Origin: Parasponia andersonii
Taxonomy: Eukaryota > Streptophyta > Magnoliopsida > Rosales > Cannabaceae
Reading direction: 5' to 3'
Length of the DNA stretch: 64,000 bases
Assembly (NCBI GenBank): GCA_002914805.1
Contig: JXTB01000095.1
Span: forward strand, 621,207-685,206
Part shown: positions 56,799 to 64,000 of the stretch, piece by piece
Position numbering within the stretch: the stretch's first letter is position 1
Layout: every line of letters starts with the position of its first letter
The notes under the pieces: model-generated
The model's input: the letters and a program-made list of their open reading frames with translations, nothing else
What the model was told of the DNA's origin: nothing
Databases searched by the model: none
Made by a program: the position numbers and the translations under genes

Positions 56799-58400
56799 TT
56801 TTTTTTTTTTTTGCTAAATGGTACCTTAAGGAAATAACTTAGGTTCCTACGAAGGAAACTAAGAAACCCTCCAGTAATTTATTAAATAAAAGAAAATAAA
56901 CATGAAAAAGGTACAAAATATTTGAAAAATACAATCACCAAAATGAAAAATAATAATAGTTAAAAACAGCCCTAGGAGGAGCCAGATAGTTATGCCGAAA
57001 CAAAACTATTGTCTTCACCTCCCAACAATTCCTCATTAAAAACCTTTTTGCATAAAACCCAATTGGAAAAACCATAAAAAGGAAAAAAGAGTACATTATA
57101 TTATAAATGGACAACTAAGAAAAGCGATAACCACAAAGCCCTGAATAATCTTTCTTAATTGCATCATGGATAAATAGGGGAGCAGTATGCCACCAAATCG
57201 GAGCATGAATACTTGTCGTTCTACAAGCCAAAATATCAGCAATAACATTCCCTTCACGAAAGATGTGGGAAACATGAAAATACATCTTTGAAATCAACCC
57301 AAGACAACGCATCCACGATGGTCTCCAACGCTAAGGAATAGACAAAGAACGAGATTTCGGAATCGAAACCAAATAAGTAGAATCGCTTTCCAGCCATAAG
57401 TTTTTCCACCTTAAGTCCCATGCATAAAAAATTTCATGAATCACAGCAGCTAATTCCGCCTCAAAAGCATAGGCCTTACCAATATAAATGGCAAAACCCC
57501 CTTTAAAGAAACCCCTGGACGTCCTAAAAACACCACCACAACCTGCTAACCCAGGATAACCATAAGTAGCACTATCTGTATTAACCTTTAACCATCCTAC
57601 CGGTGGGACTTGCCAAAATACTTCAACTATTTTTGGAGCTTTTGATGGCTTTAGCTTGACATTAAGACATTTCAGAATTCCTAACTCTTCTAAAGAATTT
57701 TTCATAGTACCTGATCTAACATTGTTAGATTCACCAACTGCACGCCATACCAGAGTGATGGCCATACAGATAGAAGTGAGCTCATTGTCAAATAATAACT
57801 TGTTACATGAAATCCAAATAACCCAAACAGCAGTCACAATAGCCAATCTCCAAAGCTGTGAAACTTGGCTACTAAAATTAGTCTCAAGAACGTCAAGCCA
57901 AAGATCAATAGCAGAGTCATCCAATTGAATACACCGCCTAAAAGTCGAAGAGATAGCTTCCCAAAGACTGCAGGCAAAGTCACATGATATGAAAACGTGA
58001 TCAGTAGTTTCCTCATTTTTAAAGCAAAAATGACAACACAAAGTCATGATAAAACCTCTCCACATGAGATTATGTTCTGTTGGAAGTTTATCTTGAAGAG
58101 ATCTCCAAAAAACCATAAAACGCGATGGAAGAATATAGCTAGCCTAAAACTTATTACCCCATCTTTCCCTTACAGAAGGACTGGCCAAAGAATTGTAGGC
58201 ATCTGCACAAGTAACATTACCAGAAGCAGAACGTCGCCAAATAAGTGTATCTAGAAAATCATAGATAACCATCTTCCGGATCTCTTCAGTAATCATCGGA
58301 AAATTGAAAGTTATTTTATTTCACTTGGCATCGTATTTCTCATACGAAATGAGATTGGTGGATGTTGGATTTTGCATAGGAGAGACATAATTAAATCTGA
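56799..58400 (-). pseudogene. L1-type LINE, 3' part: zinc-binding and RNase H domains
   Basis: A 14-T run at 56799-56812 is the poly-A tail of a minus-strand insertion. Frame from about 58340: FPMITEEIRKMVIYDFLDTL, LIWRRSASGNVTCADAYNSL, a TAG near 58144, then 57331-58116 open. It holds the zf-RVT region (FWRSLQDKLPTEHNLMWRGF, CCHFCFKNEETTDHVFISC) and a plant RVT_3 RNase H (WLKVNTDSATYGYPGLAGCG, AFEAELAAVIHEI, LWLESDSTYL). After a stop, HIFREGNVIADILA (57115-57312) completes it. RNase H acidic residues are present. Reverse transcriptase and endonuclease are missing. Confidence 0.87.
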
Positions 58401-59006
58401 CTTATTTTGCTACAGAGTCTTATACATGATTTTGCGAATAATAAATGATCATACGATTATTATTAGATTTGGGCTTGGAAAAAATTGATTGAGGATTTGC
58501 TAGGGTTTCTGCGGTAGTACCAAATAGTGATTTGCTAGGGTTTCGCTACAGTGATCTGCTTGTGTTGTTTGTTTTGCTACAGTACCGATTATCATGGTCA
58601 CCATGGGTGACGCAATATTGGATCACAAAGACCTTTTTTGATTCCACAAGAAGGATATTGTGGCTGATTCTTCTTTGGCTCCCCATGCAAAATCCTTTGC
58701 TGATGTGGTTCTCAATAAGAAAACAATGGTTATGCCCCTCTCTTCCACATCTTCTATTCCTCAACAAAAGTGTGCTTACATTTCAGTCAAGATTAATCCT
58801 ACTGCAGTGGAAGAACGATTGAATCTTTATAAGTTTTCTCTTATTGGATGTGTTATTTTATCTAAGGGTGAAAAACCTTGGTCTTTACTTGATTTGAAGG
58901 TAACACTAGAATAAATTTGGAAAATTTCATCTTGGCACCTTATTTCTTTGGGCAAGGGGTATTTTCTAATTTTACTTACTTCGGAGTAAGATAAAGTTGG
59001 AAATTC
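58401..59006 (+). pseudogene. LINE 5' part in inverted orientation: ORF1 (DUF4283-like)
   Basis: The plus-strand ATG at 58603 (MGDAILDHKDLF) is followed by a TGA, then an open stretch containing APHAKSFADVVLNKKTMVMP, CAYISVKINPTAVEERLNLY and ILSKGEKPWSLLDLKVTLE. Another stop comes at about 58912, then IWKISSWHLISLGKGYF. This is the DUF4283-type gag-like ORF1 of plant L1 elements. The leader 58490-58600 repeats TTTGCTAGGGTTTC- and GCTACAGT-type words, as LINE 5' ends often do. It lies head-to-head with the minus-strand 3' part, as expected from twin priming. Confidence 0.8.
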
Positions 59007-60535
59007 TGAATCAATAAATTTCGAAAAATGATTTTTTCGAAAACGATTTCCGCAGTTTTGTAAACAAATCAAGAACGCAGCAGAATAAGTATTTTAAAAA
59101 TTTTCTTGAAATTTTACAAAACAAAAACGTAGAATCGTTGATCTAATACAAATCAATTCATGGATCTTGATTTAGTTAAAACCTGGAAGTGTTTCACAAT
59201 CATTGAACTTCTCATCTATTCTCTAGAGCCCATTGAATGATCCGGTATATGAGTACCTTCTTGATTCCCAACAAGAGATAAGCGAACGATCCGGAAGACG
59301 ATCTTCCTTTTCCTTGAGTACACATCTACGACCATAGGGATCTCTCCCTTAGCGGTCATAAACGAACACGGGACTTCTCCTGCGGTGGCTCGTCTCTCCT
59401 ACTCTCTCTTTTTCTCTCTGTCACACAAAAATGCACAGTTACTGTGTATGAGTGGCGTGTACCACCCTTAGAGTTACCTAGGAGAACTTTTCATTTAAAG
59501 AGATGTAATCTCTAATGGGCTTATTGGGCTCAACTGATCATTCAATTAGTTATTGGGCTATGTGTGAGCTAGACAGGGGACCTAATGGATTCAGATAGTC
59601 TAAGCTCCAATGGGCCAACTACCCATAATCATAATTAACTCTTAATTATGACTGGCCCATATCCATTAATATTAGGGCACTCCACTATAGGTCTAATATT
59701 ACACTCTTAGACTAAATGTCATATATTTTCAATGAAGCTAATTAACACTTTAATTAATTTGATCCATTTAGCATATACTATACCTGCAGATATATCCCCA
59801 ACGCAATGCCGTAGTAGCGAGGTGAAATTATCGTATTACTCCTCTAGTACATATTTATCTTTGAGTTGCCATTTTGTATCTAATAGATAATAATTGACTA
59901 CGGTGTTTGTAACTGCCCATACAAACACAGTTCAATTTACAAAGTGAATACCTGGCGCCTGGTTTTTTATTATCCAAGTCATTGAAAAAACTCAAAGTGA
60001 CATTATATACATAGTGTCCAAATTATGAAAGATGTTCTCATCAATTAACAAATCTTATCTTCCAAGATACCAGAGTTCGAACCATATAATCGGAACAAGT
60101 CCTTTAGTAAGTCAAAAAGATAAAACTGATAAAAGCAAGTCCAACAATCACTAGGATTAAGGTAATCTTGCAATAGTGCTAGATTAGTGAAAGATAGAAT
60201 ATTGAGTTACGGCACTTAACCTCAAATTCTATTTTCATTTGGTCCAGTTCAATGCACTTATAACTTTCTTATAACGCACTAGTATTTCTATCCGAAGTCA
60301 GATACTTCGATAATTGGAGACTTTCGTTAATCTCGTTGAAATGGACAACACTATATTCTATAGTAAAATAAAGTATTCCATCTTTATTTGCAGAATGTGA
60401 ACTTTTAATTTAGACATAATGAAATAAATAATTTAGTCTCCCACATGTGAACACTTCACACGAACAATTATTTATTACTCATTATTAGTCATGAAAACGT
60501 TTAGACGTTTGTATAATAGAAAACATAAACATCAC
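59007..60535 (-). repeat. 3' LTR of copia element C (same family as A)
   Basis: 59007-59110 and 59610-60535 match LTR A (AATAAATTTC, GATCCATTTAGCATATACTA). Compared with A it lacks the 17207-18165 insert. Its U3 end (the last ~140 bp with TGTTGG) is deleted, so RNase H sequence follows at once. Confidence 0.78.
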
Positions 60536-62600
60536 TATAGCGTCTTACTCACTATAGCGTCTCGCTATTAGGGTTAATACATAACAGAAAGTTTATCCTC
60601 TAGAGTGTATTTTCAGATCGAGCATCCAAATTAATATATCTTACATGAGTTAGATCTTTCTCCAGAATAGACAAGCATACAGTTCCTATTTCTCTGAAGA
60701 TACTTAAGGATACACTTGACTATAACTCTATGTTCAGGTTCTGGATTGGATTAGTAACAACTTACTATTCTAACAGCATAATAAATATCATGCTATTGTG
60801 CTAACTAAATTCTTATTGATGATTGTTATCCTACATCATTCCTAATGATTAGTATATCATTAATATATATAAATCAGAAAAATCACTTTGCTGCCCTGAA
60901 TCTTTTATAGATACAAGATTCGTATATGTATTGATCAAATCAATAAATAAATGCTTAAGTTTATAAATTAGACCTCTAAAGTTTCAAAAACTTTACTTTC
61001 TTAGCCTTTTTCAATGAATCCCTCTGGCTGTATCTTTTAGATACATTTGTCAAGATTGCTATTCAAGAAAGCTATCTTGATGTCCATTTATTATTTCTCA
61101 TAATCAAGAGATACGACTATGGAAAAGAGTATATGAATAGACTTGACCATAACAATAGAATAGACATTTTTTCTGTATATAATCCTTTTGCAACTAACTT
61201 GCCTTAAAAGTTTTTACTTTCCCATCTATACCTCTTTTTCTCTTATAGACTAATTACACCTAAAAGGTTTTACCCCTCCAGGTGGGTCTATAAGATCCCA
61301 GATTCTATTAGAGTATATAGACTCTAATATGGATTCTATTATCTTTTGCCAAAGATCTATATCAACATCATCTATTTCCTCTTAGTAGATAAAGTAATCA
61401 GATTCTAGGTTATAGGCTTCGCCTATTTCTAAATATCTACCAGATTATCTCATAATTCTCCCACTATAATGAGGGTCTGATATATATTTATCTTCTAGAG
61501 ATTTATCCTTCATAAGTGCTTACTCTATTCTATCTTTCATAGATAGGCTGATTATATCATCAGTTAGCTTCTCAAGAAATAACTTACTTAGGATCATAAT
61601 AATGAATAATTGAATAACAACTTAATTATAGCCAAAAATTTTCATTATCTATGAGATATTCCTAAGAATTCTCTATGGAGGTATTCAACGATTCGATCCA
61701 ATCGATGAATCTTTATGCTTTTCCTAATTACCTTTTGGTTTCTGCTTTTAATTCTTTGAAATTTTCGAAAGAATTCAATTAGCAGTCACATTAGATAAAC
61801 ATAACAAAATTTTTTGAATAATCAGTCATAATGATATATTCAAAACCTCATTGGGCTTGATTGCTCAAGGGCCCGCAGACAACAATATGTACTATTTTTA
61901 AACATTCTTGTACTCTTAGGTCTTTTCTAACAAAAGACCATTTAGTCATTTTACCTTCCAGATAAGATTCACAGATTGGTGAATATATAGCATCTCACAA
62001 GTTTAGATGCCTATCCTTAACCAATCTTTGGATCATATTTAGGTTAATATAACCGAAGTACAAATATGTTTTATTCTTAGTACTTACTCACTTTCTTATG
62101 AATAGATTTATCATGTTCAATCTCATCATTATTAGTATTATACAATGAGAATAATTTAGGTCAATAAAAATGTCATTTAGTGCAATTAAAAATATTATTC
62201 TTTCACATAGAAACTTTATCGTTGAGACAAACAGAATGATATTGTTTCATCAAGTATAAAACAAAAATCAAATTTTTCTTAAATGCTTGACAATTTTTAA
62301 TGTCCTAATTCATAAATTCATCAAATATGAATTTCAATATTTCTCATTTTATGTACAGATACTATAGCCATTGAAGTCTTTACTCTTGGTGAATTTGCCT
62401 TCACTAAACCCTTTAGTTTCTATAGAACCCTTTGCAACAGACATGAAAACATGGTTAATAATTCTTGAATCCTATCCAAGATTTATTAAGTCATCCACTA
62501 AAATAAGTTAATGAACAATAAATTATTATTACCTTTCAATCAAGTATTGTATAGGTATCCCTAACAATTTTCTTTTAATATCCTTTAATGCTATATAAGA
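60536..62600 (-). pseudogene. pol: Copia element C pol remnant (integrase, RT, RNase H)
   Basis: Minus strand, many stops and shifts. From the right: integrase-type text CESCLEGKMTKWSFVRKDLR, VVCGPLSNQAQ and FEYIIMTDYSKNFVMF (about 61760-61970); RT text MDIKIAFLNSNLDK at about 61050-61095; ESCIYKRF, then FIYINDILIIRNDVG (about 60820-60920), where the expected YVDD is INDI; then an internal deletion and RNase H fragments (PEPEHRVIVKCILKYLQRNR) up to 60600. It is dead. Orientation and neighbours show that it belongs with the LTR at 59007 and the leader at 62990. Confidence 0.78.
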
Positions 62601-64000
62601 ACATTTTCCTTTTAGCAAGGGATTAGAAAATTCACCTTTAGCTACTATAACTTGGTGAAAATGTTTATTAGAAATCTCACTGAGATTTAGCATAATATTA
62701 TGGTAGTTTGAATTCCTTGAATTTCATGCTGTAACATATTGGACATCGTATGTCAACATATATCAATGAATTTTCTAGGAATTCTCCCACCACATATATG
62801 CTTTATTTTTCTTCACTAGTCTCATCAGTGAATGTGGAAAAACATATAAGAGTAAAAACTTAATAACTTATCAGCCATAAGCACTAAATCTAGGTTACAC
62901 TAATCCAAACAACATAGCCTAACCATACAAGTTATGTGAGTGTGAGTACAATGGGTAAAGGAATTAAGGACATATCTATTTGAATGAAAATAAATTAATC
63001 CATATAATAGCAAACATCGTGCAAAAAATATTTTGAATAATTAACATAATGTAAAATAAAATCTACAATATGCAAGTGAAGTATCTCTAGGACTATCACT
63101 AATATTCATAGTAATTCAACTTTCCATTAATTACAAGCCTCCTACGGCAAGTCATACAATTAATGAGTCAAACTGAAACAATTTCATTTAGAAAATAAGA
63201 CAAATATCTCATATCCCATATTTCTAACTGCCATTTAATTTAGTTCTCTACTCTACTAACAAGAACTCCTACGGGAGGATATCAATATTTCGAGTTGAGT
63301 GTGTAACTATTGTTTCAGTAATTAAGCTTTCTATATAGGACCGTCTCCTACGGGTGATTGGCCTCATATAGTCCACCTAATACTTTATCCTAAAAAATTC
63401 ATTTCCAGTACTACCCGGACGAAAACCCTCTTACAGGAGCTCAGTAAGATTCTGAGGCGAGGCTCATCCTAGTACATAATGAACTAACAATAGAGACCGT
63501 AGGTATCTCATACCTTCTCCCACTCAATATTTTATAATTAGGGATTTAATGATTTTACCCAATTATCTAACTTACTTAGTAACCTAAAATTAGTTAGGTA
63601 AGCATGTTCATATTTTGCATGTGAGTAGCTCTACTATCTTATATGACATGTTACTAAGATCATGTAATTAAATACTTTATATAGAATATGCATGCAATAT
63701 TATTCATATAATAATCAAGTATTAGCAGAATTTAATAAAATAGAAAAGTTAATGATTATCAATCATTCTAGCATTTATTATTATTAAATAATTGAACAAT
63801 ATTTTCATAAAAGATATTATTAAATAATAACTGTAAGAGATAATATTCAAGTTTAAATAATTAAGATTTTCATAAAATCTAATTTATTTAATTAAAAGAT
63901 TTAATCAAAATTAAATCTCCTTGAATATTTCAAAATTCAAATTCAACTTTTGAATTTAAATTTTGAATTACAAATTTAATTATCTCATAATTAAAATATC
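62601..64000 (-). other. Copia C gag-region remnant and leader, running off the window
   Basis: 62601-62990 has no clear gag text, so the gag ORF seen in copy A is missing or unrecognisable. 62990-64000 aligns with 14870-16200 of copy A and contains the ~120 bp that N15278 hides. The 5' LTR should lie beyond 64000. Confidence 0.6.

Noticed and set aside
57656-57928. Plus-strand ORF opposite the LINE RNase H region
   Set aside because: Shadow of the minus-strand LINE frame, with no domain of its own.

Overview
This window is plant nuclear DNA, most likely from a flowering plant and probably a eudicot. I cannot name the species. It is almost entirely layered transposable-element debris: plant-type Ty3/gypsy elements (Tat lineage with an extra RNase H, and Reina-like chromovirus remnants), several Ty1/copia remnants, an autonomous-type Helitron broken up by later insertions, a plant L1-type LINE, a TRIM and a Tourist-like MITE. 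I found no intact host protein gene, rRNA, tRNA or CRISPR array. The setting looks like gene-poor, probably pericentromeric, heterochromatin. Most coding regions are riddled with stops of the CAA/CAG/CGA to TAA/TAG/TGA or TGG to TAG kind, the usual decay of methylated repeats.

Layout. 1-11592: nearly complete Tat-lineage gypsy element (+): 5' LTR (first ~47 bp lie outside the window), gag, protease, RT, RNase H, second RNase H, integrase, then an antisense gene with a TATA box, leader intron and further introns, then polypurine tract and 3' LTR. 11593-13548: gypsy 3'-region-like remnant. 13612-19229: 5' half of a minus-strand copia (gag/protease, leader with a GC-rich island, primer site, long LTR). 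19918-20843: truncated LTR of the same family, abutting a plus-strand copia pol remnant (20844-22625) and the start of that element's 3' LTR, which carries a TRIM (23719-24122). 24123-32541: AT-rich low-information DNA with a Tourist-like MITE (26461-27147), a TE-poor patch around 28.4-29.7 kb and a possible Helitron 3' end at 30413. 32542-~34640: long LTR-like repeat.

35291-40030: complete but internally deleted Reina-like gypsy element with LTRs and a target duplication. ~40288-52960: a Helitron Rep-helicase gene on the minus strand, interrupted by an LTR-like block (40765-43342), a solo LTR (44883-45799) and a second Reina-like element (47754-52428). 53.9-55.4 kb: purine-rich repetitive tract. 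55411-56798: copia 3' LTR plus its polypurine tract. 56799-~59006: LINE whose 3' half (-) and 5' part (+) are inverted relative to each other, as twin priming produces. 59007-64000: second member of the long-LTR copia family (3' LTR, pol, leader), running off the window.

Three single N bases matter. The N at 9103 joins two exact ~523-bp copies and is probably a contig-overlap artefact. The N at 15278 stands where ~120 bp seem to be missing compared with the paralog at 63.4 kb. The N at 5125 shifts the frame in the second RNase H. I see no clearly new biological system. The most rewarding item is the promoter-bearing, intron-containing antisense gene inside the Tat element; the cleanest evolutionary record is the layered set of insertions in the Helitron.
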